A DNA stretch of 64,000 bases from Bacteroidales bacterium (GTDB lineage: Bacteria; Bacteroidota; Bacteroidia; Bacteroidales; P3): assembly GCA_017480785.1 (NCBI GenBank), contig JAFURZ010000008.1:115063-179062 (forward strand), in the 5' to 3' direction. The notes beneath the pieces are model-generated. The model was not told where the DNA came from and did no database searches. It was given only the letters and a program-made list of their open reading frames with translations. Shown piece by piece: positions 17,193 through 26,700 of this stretch (within the stretch, counting starts at the first letter, position 1; every line of letters begins with the position of its first letter). Made by a program: the position numbers and the translations under genes.

Positions 17193-17885
17193 ATGTCTAA
17201 AACAAGTAAAAACGTCCTCGGAGATCAGAGAGGCAAAATCGGGAAGGTTGTCGGCAAGGTCGTCGACGGAGTACAGATGTATTCGGCATACACGGATGCT
17301 GTAAAGAATCCACGTTCCCCTAAACAAATCGCGCATCGTGCACGTTTCACAGCTGCGGTGTCGCTGGGTAAGGCCATGAAAGGGGCTATCAATATCGGCC
17401 TGAGGAACGAGGCGGCAAGACGCCGGCTGAATTCCGCGTTCAATGTCTTTGTGAAGAATAACATGGACAAGATAACCTATGATGCCGAAACGGCAGTGGT
17501 GACGACAGACTATCAGCATGTGGGGATTGCAGAAGGCGACACCCCCTTCGTGAGATTCACCGGTGCCACATTCACAGAGGCAATGAGTGTTACTGTCACC
17601 TATACGGGCAACAGCGACACTCCGGGTGCGATGGATGATGACAGCGTGTACGTCGTGGTTTATGCGCCGGCATTAAACAGCAGCGTGATAGCTATAGGCA
17701 CACGCTCGGCGGGTACGCTGACGGTCAACCTGCCGACTGTGTACGGTGGCGAGACGGTGCACGTATGGGGTTTCGTCAGGACGGCGGTGGAGGACGTGGT
17801 GCAGGTGGAGGCCTATGGCATCACGTTGAAGCCTGGGGAGTGCTCTGTGTCGTCGTATGTAGGCAGCGGAGTGGTGGAAGGATGA
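17193..17885 (+). CDS. DUF6266 family protein
   Basis: This 230-residue protein opens MSKTSKNVLGDQRGKIGKVV and VVDGVQMYSAYTDAVKNPRS, then KQIAHRARFTAAVSLGKAMK. This start, with a run of basic residues and PRSPKQIAHR, is typical of DUF6266 proteins, which are abundant in Bacteroidota, often in several copies, with unknown function. The second half (residues 85-225) looks like beta-rich domains: VRFTGATFTEAMSVTVTYTG and VHVWGFVRTAVEDVVQVEAY. No signal peptide is visible. It stands alone on the plus strand and is followed by a strong bidirectional terminator at 17955-17989. The start is set by the clear N-terminal family motif. Confidence 0.75.
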   Translation: MSKTSKNVLGDQRGKIGKVVGKVVDGVQMYSAYTDAVKNPRSPKQIAHRARFTAAVSLGKAMKGAINIGLRNEAARRRLNSAFNVFVKNNMDKITYDAETAVVTTDYQHVGIAEGDTPFVRFTGATFTEAMSVTVTYTGNSDTPGAMDDDSVYVVVYAPALNSSVIAIGTRSAGTLTVNLPTVYGGETVHVWGFVRTAVEDVVQVEAYGITLKPGECSVSSYVGSGVVEG

Positions 17886-17954
17886 GATGAGATGGGGAGA
17901 AGTGGGGGACGCGAACCTGATGGTTCGCGCACGGGGCAAAAAGGAGGTTTTCAA

Positions 17955-17989
17955 AAAGAAAGGCCAGACGGGATGTCTGGCCTTTCTTT
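17955..17989. terminator. Bidirectional intrinsic terminator
   Basis: 15-bp perfect stem (17955-17969 with 17975-17989), loop GGGAT, T-rich on both sides. It serves DUF6266 on plus and etfA on minus. Confidence 0.85.
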
Positions 17990-18002
17990 TGTGTTGTGTT
18001 GG

Positions 18003-18051
18003 GTTGCCGTGGTACGGCAACATACGGAACATTTGCCGGCGGGACGCCGGC
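18003..18051. repeat. Two small hairpins with GGT and GGA loops
   Basis: GTTGCCGT-GGT-ACGGCAAC at 18003-18021 and GCCGGCG-GGA-CGCCGGC at 18035-18051. They lie between the terminator and the etfA stop, have no T tract, and resemble the hairpins at 14922-14938 and 22096-22112. Confidence 0.55.
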
Positions 18052-18060
18052 GGTCCATTT

Positions 18061-19071
18061 TTAGCGCTGCATGGTGGCGAGGCGGTCGGTGAGCATGGGG
18101 ACGATTTTGTGGAGGTCGCCCACGATGCCGAGGTCGGCGACGCTGAAGATGGGGGCGAACTTGTCTTTGTTGATGGCGATGATGAGTTCGCTCTCCTCCA
18201 TGCCGGCGAGGTGCTGGATGGCGCCGCTGATGCCGCAGGCCATGTAGAGGGCCGGGCGGACGGTCTTGCCGGTCTGGCCGACCTGTCGGCTGGCGTCCAT
18301 GACGCCGGCGTCGACCATGGCGCGGCTGCTGGAGACCTCGCCTCCGAGCTGCTTGGCGAGGGCGCCGAGCTTGCTGAAGCCGTCCTTGGTGCCTACGCCG
18401 CGGCCGCCGCTGACGAGAATCTTGGCCTCGCTGATGTCGGTGACGGTTTTCTCTTCCTTGACGGTCTTGACGAGCTTGACGCGGTTAATCTTGGCCGTGT
18501 CGAAGTTGACGGCAAAGTCGGTGACGACGCCCTTGCGGGTGGCGTCGGCGGCCATTTTCTGCATGACGCCGGGGCGGACGGTGGACATCTGCGGGCGGTG
18601 GTTCTTGCAGAGGATGGTGGCCATGAGGTTTCCTCCAAAAGCCGGACGGGTCATGCGGAACTCGTGGGCCTCGTCGTCGCTGATTTCGAGCTTGGTGGCA
18701 TCGGCGGTGAGGCCGGTGCGGTTGCGTGCGCTGACGCGGGGGCCGAGGTCGCGGCCGATGGTGGTGGCGCCGATGAGCATGATGCTGGGCTTGCGCTCGT
18801 TGATGATGGCGGTGATGGCCTGGGTGTAGGGCTCGGTGAGGTAGTCCTTCAGCAGGTCGTTGTCGACCACGAGGACCTCGTCGGCGCCGTGCTCGATGAG
18901 GGTCTGCGAGAGGGCGCGGATGTCCTTGCCGAGGAGCATGGCGACGACCTTCTCCTTATTGGCGTCGGCCAGTTCGCGGGCTTTGCCCAGCAGCTCGAGG
19001 GCCACATTCTGCAGTTTGCCGTCGCGTTGCTCGGCAAACACGTAAACGTCTTTATATTCTGCTAAATCCAT
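18061..19071 (-). CDS. etfA: Electron transfer flavoprotein alpha subunit
   Basis: EtfA (336 residues) binds FAD and passes electrons between the acyl-CoA dehydrogenase and its partners. Visible marks: MDLAEYKDVYVFAEQRDGKL at the start, LIGATTIGRDLGPRVSARNR in the N-terminal domain, and the FAD-binding C-terminal domain with LVSGGRGVG, SRAMVDAGVMDASRQVGQTG and YMACGISGAIQHLAGM. Length matches the family. It is the last gene of the minus-strand set acyl-CoA dehydrogenase, etfB, etfA, with an inverted heptamer repeat in the 91-bp gap to etfB. With crt and hbd at 53-55 kb it supports butyryl-CoA formation. Whether this Etf bifurcates electrons cannot be decided by eye. Confidence 0.95.
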   Translation of the reverse strand: MDLAEYKDVYVFAEQRDGKLQNVALELLGKARELADANKEKVVAMLLGKDIRALSQTLIEHGADEVLVVDNDLLKDYLTEPYTQAITAIINERKPSIMLIGATTIGRDLGPRVSARNRTGLTADATKLEISDDEAHEFRMTRPAFGGNLMATILCKNHRPQMSTVRPGVMQKMAADATRKGVVTDFAVNFDTAKINRVKLVKTVKEEKTVTDISEAKILVSGGRGVGTKDGFSKLGALAKQLGGEVSSSRAMVDAGVMDASRQVGQTGKTVRPALYMACGISGAIQHLAGMEESELIIAINKDKFAPIFSVADLGIVGDLHKIVPMLTDRLATMQR

Positions 19072-19087
19072 TGTTTCTTTGTTTTTG

Positions 19088-19164
19088 GTGAATGGTGATT
19101 AGTGAATAGTGAATTGAGAGAGGTTGTTCCAGCTCTATTCACTTTTAACCATTCACGATTCACT
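19088..19164. repeat. Inverted heptamer array between etfA and etfB
   Basis: Left arm GTGAATG-GTGATTA-GTGAATA-GTGAATT, spacer, right arm with ATTCACT and ATTCACG-ATTCACT. Period 7 and overall hairpin symmetry; it fills the whole gap and touches the etfB stop codon. Confidence 0.8.
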
Positions 19165-19948
19165 AAATTATATGTTTTTCCTTGAGCTTGTTGACGATGA
19201 GCTCGACGGCCTCTTCGGGGCTGACCTCGAAGGTCTGGCCGGCGGGCTTGAGCTGCTTGGGGAACGACTTGAAGACGCTCGTGGGCGAGCCGGCCTTGCC
19301 GATGTGGTCCTCGGGCACGTTGATGCGGTCGGCACCCCAGACCTCGACTTCCTTGTCGAAGGCGGTGACGATGCCGCTCACGCTCATGTAGCGCGGGTGG
19401 ACGCTGGAGGCCAGGGCGGTGACGACGCAGGGGGCCTGCATCTGCAGCACCTGGTAGCCGTCCTCGAGCTGTTTCTTCACGGTGAAGGTCTTGGTGGCCT
19501 CGTCGTACTGGAGGTCTTCCATGTAGGACACCTGCGGCAGGTCGAGGTGCTCGGCAATCTGTGGACCCACCTGGGCGGTGTCGCCGTCGATGGCCTGGCG
19601 GCCGGTGATGACGAGGTCGAAGTCCATGGTGCGCAGGGCGCCGGCGATGGCGCTGCTGGTGGCCAGGGTGTCGGCGCCGCCGAGCTTGCGGTCGGTGAGC
19701 AGGATGGCGCGGTCCACGCCCATGGCGAGGGCCTCGCGCAGGATGGCCTCGGCCTGGGGCAGACCCATGGTGATGACGGTCACGTGGGCACCGTATTTGT
19801 CCTTCAGCTGCAGGGCGTACTCGAGGCCGCCCTTGTCGTCGGGGTTCATGATGGAGGGCACGCCCTCGCGGATAAGGGTACCGGTCTGCGGGTTGATCTT
19901 CACCTCGGTGGTGTCCGGCACTTGTTTTATGCAAACTACAATATTCAT
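19163..19948 (-). CDS. etfB: Electron transfer flavoprotein beta subunit
   Basis: EtfB (261 residues) pairs with EtfA. It starts MNIVVCIKQVPDTTEVKINP and carries the diagnostic segments VITMGLPQAEAILREALAMG, AILLTDRKLGGADTLATSSA and LVITGRQAIDGDTAQVGPQI, followed by the C-terminal recognition region DRINVPEDHIGKAGSPT. Length is normal. It lies between acyl-CoA dehydrogenase and etfA on the minus strand with about 90 bp gaps that consist almost wholly of inverted heptamer repeats, so the operon has been opened by repeat insertion rather than separated by promoters. Confidence 0.95.
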   Translation of the reverse strand: MNIVVCIKQVPDTTEVKINPQTGTLIREGVPSIMNPDDKGGLEYALQLKDKYGAHVTVITMGLPQAEAILREALAMGVDRAILLTDRKLGGADTLATSSAIAGALRTMDFDLVITGRQAIDGDTAQVGPQIAEHLDLPQVSYMEDLQYDEATKTFTVKKQLEDGYQVLQMQAPCVVTALASSVHPRYMSVSGIVTAFDKEVEVWGADRINVPEDHIGKAGSPTSVFKSFPKQLKPAGQTFEVSPEEAVELIVNKLKEKHII

Positions 19949-19960
19949 ATTCTTTCTTTT

Positions 19961-20039
19961 GGGTGAATAGTGATTTGTGAATTGTGAATTGAGAGCGTCG
20001 GCTCCTTTCTATTCACATTTTCACCATTCACGATTCACT
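19961..20039. repeat. Inverted heptamer array between etfB and acyl-CoA dehydrogenase
   Basis: GTGAATA-GTGATTT-GTGAATT-GTGAATT, spacer, then ATTCACA...ATTCACG-ATTCACT. Sister element of 19088-19164, same period and layout, different spacer. Confidence 0.8.
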
Positions 20040-20040
20040 T

Positions 20041-21180
20041 TTATTTAAACAACTTACCGGCAATGACCATACGCTGGACCTCGGAGGTGCCTTCGTAGAT
20101 TTCGGTAATCTTGGCGTCGCGCATCATGCGCTCCACCGGGTACTCGCGGGTGTAGCCGTAGCCGCCGTGGAACTGGACGGCCTTGGTGGTGACCTCCATT
20201 GCGGTCTCGGCGCTGAAGAGCTTGGCCATAGCGGCGTCGGCGCTGTAGGGCAGGCCGTGGTCTTTCTTGTAGTGGGCCGAGCGGCAGAGCAGGCGGGCGG
20301 CCTGCACCTTGGTCTCGAGGTCGGCCATCTGGAACTGCGTGTTCTGGAACTGGCTGATACTGCGGCCGAACTGCTTGCGCTCCTTGGTGTACTTGACCGT
20401 CTCGTCCATAGCGCCCTGGGCGATGCCGAGGGCCTGACAGGCGATGCCGATGCGGCCGCCGTCGAGGGTCTTCATGGCCAGGCCGAAGCCCTTGCCCAAC
20501 TGACCCAGCTGGCGGTCCTTCGGGATGCGGCAGTCCTCGAAGATAAGCTCCGTCGTGGCCGAGCCGCGGATACCCATCTTCTTCTCCTTCTTGCCGATGG
20601 AGAAGCCGGGGTCGGTCTTCTCGACGATGAAGGCGCTGATGCCCTTGGTGCCGAGGCTCTTGTCGGTCATGGCGATGATGATGAACACGTTGGCGTAGGA
20701 GCCGTTGGTGATGAATATCTTGCTGCCGTTGAGCACCCACTCGTCGCCGTTGAGGACGGCTGTGGTCTGCTGGCCGGCGGCGTCGGTACCGGCATTGGGC
20801 TCGGTGAGGCCGAAGGCGCCGATCCACTCGCCGCTGGCGAGCTTGGGCAGGTACTTCATCTTCTGTTCCTCGGTGCCGGCCTCAAGGATGGGGGCGCAGC
20901 AGAGGCTGGTGTGGGCGGAGAGGATGACGCCGGTGGTGGCGCAGACGCGGCTGAGCTCCTCGACGGCCATGCCGTACATGATGTTGGTGCCGCCGGCTCC
21001 GCCGTACTGCGTGGGCACGGGAATGCCCATCAGGCCGAGTTTGGCCATCTTCTGCACGGTCTCCATCGGGAAACGCTCCTCCTCGTCAACCTCGGCGGCG
21101 AGGGGCTTGACCTCGTTCTCTGCAAACTCGCGTATCATCTGCAGGAAGAGTTCTTCTTGTTTGGTGTAGCTAAAATCCAT
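20041..21180 (-). CDS. bcd: Short-chain acyl-CoA dehydrogenase, probably butyryl-CoA dehydrogenase
   Basis: This flavoenzyme interconverts crotonyl-CoA and butyryl-CoA (or a similar short substrate) with EtfAB. I start it at ATG 21180 (MDFSYTKQEELFLQMIREFA), giving 379 residues, the usual length. The longer frame to 21243 only adds MPSTPLSNRRGVGGEAD, which is translated repeat DNA. Visible motifs: FGLTEPNAGTDAAGQQTT, GIRGSATTELIFEDCRIPKD, and at the C-terminus QFHGGYGYTREYPVERMMRD and ITEIYEGTSEVQRMVIAG with the catalytic Glu of the EGTSE motif. etfB and etfA follow directly. Exact chain-length preference is inferred from context. Confidence 0.9.
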   Translation of the reverse strand: MDFSYTKQEELFLQMIREFAENEVKPLAAEVDEEERFPMETVQKMAKLGLMGIPVPTQYGGAGGTNIMYGMAVEELSRVCATTGVILSAHTSLCCAPILEAGTEEQKMKYLPKLASGEWIGAFGLTEPNAGTDAAGQQTTAVLNGDEWVLNGSKIFITNGSYANVFIIIAMTDKSLGTKGISAFIVEKTDPGFSIGKKEKKMGIRGSATTELIFEDCRIPKDRQLGQLGKGFGLAMKTLDGGRIGIACQALGIAQGAMDETVKYTKERKQFGRSISQFQNTQFQMADLETKVQAARLLCRSAHYKKDHGLPYSADAAMAKLFSAETAMEVTTKAVQFHGGYGYTREYPVERMMRDAKITEIYEGTSEVQRMVIAGKLFK

Positions 21181-21197
21181 ATTGTTGCTTTTATCGG

Positions 21198-21343
21198 CCT
21201 CACCCCCAACCCCTCTCCGATTGGAGAGGGGAGTAGACGGCAATGTCTACTCTGCTGGTTGATGAAGCTTCTTTGTTAATTCTTTTGTGATGCCATACAC
21301 TATCCACACCCCTCTCCAATCGGAGAGGGGCTGGGGGGGGAGG
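21198..21343. repeat. BIME-like pair of inverted CCCCTCTCC palindromes
   Basis: Copy 1 (21198-21232) reads CCTCACCCCCAACCCCTCTC then CGATTGGAGAGGGGAG; copy 2 (21307-21343) is its reverse complement form. An 8-bp hairpin GAGTAGAC/GTCTACTC (21231-21252) lies between. Similar units occur at 28729 and, as a close inverted pair, at 45699-45791. Confidence 0.8.
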
Positions 21344-21346
21344 CTC

Positions 21347-21721
21347 TTACTTGACAGCGATGGTTTCGATTTCGACCAAGACGCCCATGGGGAGGCCTTT
21401 GACGGCGAAGGCGGCGCGGGCGGGGCAGTCGTGGCTGTAGTACTTGGCGTAGACCTCGTTCATGGGCTTGAAATACTCCATGTCGGCCAGCAGGCAGGTG
21501 GATTTGACCACGTCGTCGAAGGAGTAGCCGGCCTCGTCGAGGATGGCCTTGATGTTCTGCATGACCTGCTCGGTCTGGGCGGTGATGCCTTCGGGCACGG
21601 TCTTGGTGGCGGGGTCGATGGGAATCTGGCCCGAGATGTAGAGCGTGTTGCCGGCCTGCACAGCCTGGCTGTAGGGACCGATGGCCGCGGGGGCGTTGGG
21701 TGTGTTGATGATTTTCTTCAT
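21347..21721 (-). CDS. ridA: RidA family reactive imine/enamine deaminase
   Basis: RidA (124 residues) hydrolyses reactive enamine and imine intermediates from amino acid metabolism in the cytoplasm. The sequence is a full-length match in pattern: [78 protein letters not shown] and [20 protein letters not shown], with the conserved Arg in PARAAF and Glu in VEIE. It precedes the acyl-CoA dehydrogenase operon on the same strand, but an inverted repeat pair fills the gap. Its own -7 box TAAATTTG is at 21755-21762. Confidence 0.95.
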   Translation of the reverse strand: MKKIINTPNAPAAIGPYSQAVQAGNTLYISGQIPIDPATKTVPEGITAQTEQVMQNIKAILDEAGYSFDDVVKSTCLLADMEYFKPMNEVYAKYYSHDCPARAAFAVKGLPMGVLVEIETIAVK

Positions 21722-21754
21722 GTTATGTTGTGTTTATTATTAATTGCGGAAGTG

Positions 21755-21762
21755 CAAATTTA
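21755..21762 (-). promoter_or_regulatory. -7 box TAAATTTG of ridA
   Basis: TAAATTTGC on the minus strand, 33 nt before the ridA ATG at 21721. Confidence 0.65.
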
Positions 21763-21950
21763 CGTTTTTTTTTCGGAACGGAGACCAAATAATCACAAAA
21801 AAAATGCTCTCGGCTGATTGTCAAACCTCTGCAAGACCCCCTCCGCGGCCCCTATACCCCTCGACGGCCCCCTGGCGGCCTCTGATTTTTGCAAAAGTGA
21901 CCCCCTCGGCCGCCCACGGTGCACCCCTCCTTGTCGCGGGGTTGCCTCTA

Positions 21951-22047
21951 CCATTTTAACGGTAGTATTACGGTAGTATTACGGTAGTATTACGCTTTTA
22001 AAGCGTAATACTACCGTAATACTACCGTAATACTACCGTTAAAATGG
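21951..22047. repeat. 97-bp perfect palindrome with triple 11-bp arms, copy 1
   Basis: Arms of 48 nt pair perfectly around a single central T at 21999. Each arm contains three tandem GGTAGTATTAC units and the centre reads CGCTTTTAAAGCG. The identical 97 bp recur at 46391-46487. One flank (GGCGGAGGAAGTGGGGAGGC) is also shared, in inverted orientation. Confidence 0.95.
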
Positions 22048-22223
22048 CGGAGGAAGTGGGGAGGCGACAGGGGGTGGATGGGGAGTGAAAAGAGGGCCGG
22101 CAGCATGCCGGCAATGGGGTGTCGACGCGGTGGAGGAGAGGCTGGGTGGAAAAATAATACACTGAAATACAGGTTCTTGTTATTTTCTTTACTTTTTTTC
22201 TCACAGTGTTACGATTTTTTTTG

Positions 22224-22231
22224 TACATTTG
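22224..22231 (+). promoter_or_regulatory. -7 box TACATTTG of the OmpA-like gene
   Basis: TACATTTGC lies 52 nt before ATG 22284. It rules out the upstream in-frame start at 22206, which would precede the promoter. Confidence 0.65.
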
Positions 22232-22283
22232 CATTCAAAATGCGGACTGTGTCCGTGACAAAATATATTGTGATATGCGTACG

Positions 22284-23720
22284 ATGAAACGTCTTCTGAT
22301 TGCCCTTCTGGCCTGCGCCCTGGTGATGGGTGTGGCGCCCGACGTGCAGGCGCAGACCAAGAAAAAGACCACCAAAACCACCAAGAACACCAAGAAGAAG
22401 GGCACCGCCAAGAGCGGCACCGCCAAGAAGGCTGCCGCGCAGACGCCCGAGGCTCCGCGTGATGTGGTGCTGCCGGCCAATTCGAACGACTGCCTCTTCG
22501 CCATTCCGCTGCAGCTCGACCGTCCCTATGGCCCCACCAACGCCCCCGACGGCCCGGGCCGCATGATGGAGGTGGTGGCCGACAAGGCGCACCCCAACCT
22601 CTTCGAGCGGGAGCACAACTCGGTGTGGTACAAGGTGTCTATCCCCTACAACGGCGACCTGGTCATCGACATACAGCAGATTGACGAGTGGGACGACTAC
22701 GACTTCCTGGTCTATAAGTACACGGGTCAGTATTTCTCCAACCATGTGATGCTGAACAAGGTGTTGCCTGTGGCGGTGAACCTGGCCTGTGTCGACAGTG
22801 CCACGCTGGCCGAGAATGCCAAGCGTCCGGCGCGCACGCCCCAGCAGAAGGCTGGTCAGCCGAAAGCCGGCGAGGAGGCCGTGGCGCAGCAGCCCATGGG
22901 CATCAAGGCCAACATAGGCATGAATCCCGAGGCCAAGGACAAGATGCTCACCAAGAAGCAGAAGGGTGCCTTCATCAAGTCTATCCCCGTGCGGATGGGC
23001 GAGGAATACTATATCGTGCTCGACAACTGTGCCGACAACGGCAAGGGCCACACCATCAGTGTGTCGGTCCAGGTGGATGCCTATGAGCCGCTGGTGCTCT
23101 TCTACGACAAGAAGGGCAAGCGCTATGTCGACGTGGACCTGATGATACTGGAGAAAGGCGGCCAGGGCGGCGAGCGCCCCATTGTGCGCAACGAGCACTA
23201 CAAGGGCGGCCGCGTGAAGTTCGTCCCCGGCTTCAGCTACACCCTCTATGCCAAGCGCGACGGCTACTTCTCGGTGTTCCGCGAGTTCAACGCCCTCGAC
23301 CTGATGATGCGCGACACCATCATGCTCTATCAGATGGAGCGTACCGAGCGCGGTTCGAGTTTCCAAATCAAGGACGTCTACTTCGAAGACGGCGAGGCCG
23401 CCCTCATCCCGGGCTACGACTCGGTGCTGATGGACTATGTGGCCATGTTCCGCAACCACCCCGACGTGACCTTCCTGGTGAAGGGTTATGTGCAGAGCTA
23501 CGGCGTGGATGCCGAGGCCGACATGCTGCTCTCGCTCAATCGGGCCAAGACCGTCAAGGAGTACTTCGTGAAGAACGGCATCGAGGCCAGCCGCATCACT
23601 ACGGCGGGCATGACGAAGAACGAGATTAAGCGTGCCGCCGCCGCGGCCCTCGACAAGGGAGGCGGATTCAGCGGCATCAAGGTCGAGCTCATCATTACCG
23701 GTAAGACAACGGACAAGTAA
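22284..23720 (+). CDS. OmpA-family peptidoglycan-associated envelope protein
   Basis: Starting at MKRLLIALLACALVMG (22284; MRT at 22275 is an alternative) gives a signal peptide cleaved after PDVQA, then a Lys/Thr/Ala-rich linker (TKKKTTKTTKNTKKKGTAKS). Residues 65-330 form beta-rich regions with HNSVWYKVSIPYNGDLVIDI and EEYYIVLDNCADNGKGHTIS. The last 110 residues form an OmpA/MotB-like domain: IKDVYFEDGEAALIPGYDSV, LVKGYVQSYGVDAEADMLLS, LNRAKTVKEYFVKNGI. Such proteins tie the outer membrane to peptidoglycan. The next gene, an alpha-2-macroglobulin-like protein, is 48 bp downstream, so the pair may be an envelope operon, with a heptamer array between them. Confidence 0.82.
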   Translation: MKRLLIALLACALVMGVAPDVQAQTKKKTTKTTKNTKKKGTAKSGTAKKAAAQTPEAPRDVVLPANSNDCLFAIPLQLDRPYGPTNAPDGPGRMMEVVADKAHPNLFEREHNSVWYKVSIPYNGDLVIDIQQIDEWDDYDFLVYKYTGQYFSNHVMLNKVLPVAVNLACVDSATLAENAKRPARTPQQKAGQPKAGEEAVAQQPMGIKANIGMNPEAKDKMLTKKQKGAFIKSIPVRMGEEYYIVLDNCADNGKGHTISVSVQVDAYEPLVLFYDKKGKRYVDVDLMILEKGGQGGERPIVRNEHYKGGRVKFVPGFSYTLYAKRDGYFSVFREFNALDLMMRDTIMLYQMERTERGSSFQIKDVYFEDGEAALIPGYDSVLMDYVAMFRNHPDVTFLVKGYVQSYGVDAEADMLLSLNRAKTVKEYFVKNGIEASRITTAGMTKNEIKRAAAAALDKGGGFSGIKVELIITGKTTDK

Positions 23721-23722
23721 AG

Positions 23723-23760
23723 TTTATAGTTTACAGTTTACGGTTTACGGTTTAAAGGAT
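23723..23760 (+). repeat. Heptamer array GTTTACG between two envelope genes
   Basis: GTTTATA-GTTTACA-GTTTACG-GTTTACG-GTTTAAA, period 7, fills the short gap before the alpha-2-macroglobulin-like gene. Confidence 0.75.
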
Positions 23761-23768
23761 AACGGTTA

Positions 23769-26700
23769 ATGAAAAATAAAATATTAACGCTGCTGGCATT
23801 GCTGTCGGCAGCGTTTTTTGCGCACGGACAGGGTGATTGGAGCCGCTTCGACAAGCTGATGGGCGAGGGCTCGTACAAGAGTGCCTATGCCTTGGCCGAA
23901 GGCGTGTACAACAAGTGGAGAGTGGAAAGTGGGGAGTGGGGAGCGGGCAGTCGGGAGGCGTTGGCCGCCGCCTACCACATGGCGCAGGCGGCCGCCGTCT
24001 ATCAGGAAGATGCGCGCGACAGCGCCGAGGCTCGCTACCGCTCGTTGCTGCCACAGCTGGCTCCGCTGGAGAAGGCCCTGTGCCATGCCTTCCTGGGCGA
24101 GTACGACTCGGCCTTGGTGTATGAGGGGGTGCTGAAGGCCACCCCTGTGGAGAGTATCAAGATGTATTGCGACGGCGGGAAGACCGACAACATGACCCCC
24201 ACGGCCTACGACGTGGTGGTGGTCGCGATGCAGGGCCGCGGCATGCTGACGCCGCGCCAGCAGGTGGAGTGGCAGCGGCGCCTCTGCGACTTCCATGCCG
24301 GTGACGGCGACGAGTTGCGTATATGGCACGACTGCCGCCTACTTGACTATCTGGCGCAGGTGCCCAACCAGCCGATGGGCATCGGCATCTATCAGTGCAA
24401 TATCGACAAGTACCGTGGCACGAAGAGTGGTCAGGTGGCTTCGCTCTATGCGAAGGCAGCCAACCACTGCCGCTGGCAGCAGAAGGACCTGGTGCAGGCT
24501 GTCCGCTACTGCGACACCGCCATCGCCCGCTGGCCCAAGAGCCAAGGGGGTGTGGAGTGTGCCAATATCCGCAGCCAGATTACTGCGCCACGCCTTCAGT
24601 TCTCCCGCGAGCAGCACTTCCTCTACCCCCAGCGCGAGGAACTGATGGGGGTGGACTATGCCAACCTTGAGCGCATCCATCTGCGCCTCATCAAGGAGCC
24701 TGCGGCCTATATGACCGACGAGCAGCTGGCCAAGAAGAAAGCCCTGCGGGAGTGGACGGTCGACGTGCCGCGCCCCGATGCCTACGGCGAGGCGTCGGCC
24801 TGCTTCGCCCTGCCGGCCCTGCCGGAAGGGAAGTACCGCCTGCTGGCGGCCCCCACGGCCAACTTCGCCAAGGGGATGGCCACCACCGAACTGCACGTGA
24901 CCGATATCGCCCTACGCTACACCGATGACGGGCGTGGTCTGGTGGTGGACCGCGAGACGGGTGCTCCCGTGGCGGGACAGCAGGTGAAGCTCCTGCAACC
25001 CAAGCAATACTATCCCAAACTGGAGGAACGCCTGCTACAGACCGTCGTCACCGCTGCCGACGGCACCTATCGCTTCGATAGCCTCCCGCCGCGCAACAGT
25101 GTTATCAACATTGAGCGCAACGGCTATTCCATCGGGACAGCCATATATAACCGTGGCAATACGGTGCCCGACGGCCGCCGCACGCAGTTCCATCTGGTGA
25201 GCGACCGGCCCGTCTACCGCCCCGGCGACACGGTGCAGGTGGCCGTCACGCTTTACCGCACCGACGGACGCAACGGTGAGCTGCTGGCCGCGGGGCATCT
25301 GTTCCAGCTGACCCTCAGCGACCCCAACGGGCAGCAGGTGCAGCAGCTGGAGTTGACCACCGACGACTTCGGCATGGCCCACTGTGCGCTGCCGCTGCCC
25401 ACCGACCGTCTGGCGGGCCATTGGATGGTGCGGGTGCAGGACGACACCGGCAACGACATGCTCGGCCTGCGGGTGGAGGAATACAAGCAGCCGCGCTTCA
25501 TGGTGAGCCTGGGGACGGAGAACGGGGTGCCGGCTTTTGGCAAGCCCTATACCGTGCAAGGTCTGGCGGCAGCCTACAGTGGCGTCAGCATCGGTGGCGC
25601 ACGGGTGCAGTACACCGTCACGCGGACGCGCCATTTCTGGCGTTGGGGGCCGAGTCTGAGCACCGAGGTGGCCCAGGGCGAAGTGCAGACCGCCGCCGAC
25701 GGCACCTTCAAGGTTTCCTTCACTCCCGAGCCCGACAGCAACATCGAGCTCTCCACCAAGCCCGTCTTCAGCTACCGCGTGCGGGTGACCGTCACCGACC
25801 TCAACGGCGAGAGCCACGATGCCGAGACCACCCTGCGGGTGGGCTACCGGCACCTGTTCGTGCGGCTGAAAGAGATAGGCTCCGACCTGAGTGAGCTGCC
25901 GTCGGTGGGCGTGGACCTGACCGACATCAACGGCACGCCGCAGCAGGGCAGGGTAGAGGTGACGCTGGAACGGTTGCGGCGGCCCGAGCCTATGAAGCTA
26001 GCCCCTGCCGTGCTCAAGGAGGGGATGCTCCAGACGATTGACCGCGAGGACTATCGCCGTCGTTTCCCCCAATATATATATGATAGAAAGGAGAACGACC
26101 GCCGGCAGTGGGCGGCCGAATGGCGCTGGACGGGTGTGGCAACCAACGGCAAGGTGGGCCTGCCACCGCTGCAAGGTGGCATCTACCGCATTGTGGCTTG
26201 GACCATTGACGGACAAGACACGGTGGCTGACACGACCTATACGGTGCTCACCCCCGTGGCCGACAAGGTGGCCCGCACCGACGAGGTGCTCTGGGCCGAC
26301 CAGGACAAGGCCACTGCCCATCCCGGCGAGCGCGTCACCTTCCGCCTTGGGTCGGCATACAAGGAGGTCAAGGCCTTCTACTGGATAGAGTACGGCGAGA
26401 GGCAGACCCTCCGGACGGGGTGGCTTGCGTTGGGCGACAGGCTACAGGAGGTAGCCGTCGACATAGACAGCTCGATGCTGGGCGGTCTGACGATGACGGT
26501 CGTGGTGAGCTACAAGGGGCAGGCCTTCACCAAGAGCCTGAGTGTCGACGTGCCCTACAGCCACAAGCAACAGAAAGTCGAGATAGCTACCTTCCGCGAC
26601 AAACTGCTCCCCGGCGAGCAGGAGGAGTGGACGATAAGAGTGGGGAGTGGGGAGTGTGTAGTGGATAGCAGTCGTGGTCAAGTGCTACCCACTATCCACT

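Larger units (their letters stand above)
21722..22274. other. Intergenic region between divergent ridA and OmpA-like genes
   Basis: It contains both promoters, a 97-bp perfect palindrome (21951-22047), a GCCGGCA hairpin (22096-22112), and C-rich sequence at 21830-21950 without a plausible gene. Confidence 0.7.

Noticed and set aside
17887-19065. Long plus-strand open frame opposite etfA
   Set aside because: Gly/Ala/Val/Asp-rich shadow of GC-rich etfA codons; etfA has full family motifs.
21181-21243. N-terminal extension of the acyl-CoA dehydrogenase
   Set aside because: The 21 extra residues are translated BIME-like repeat; the family start MDFSYTKQEELF is at 21180.
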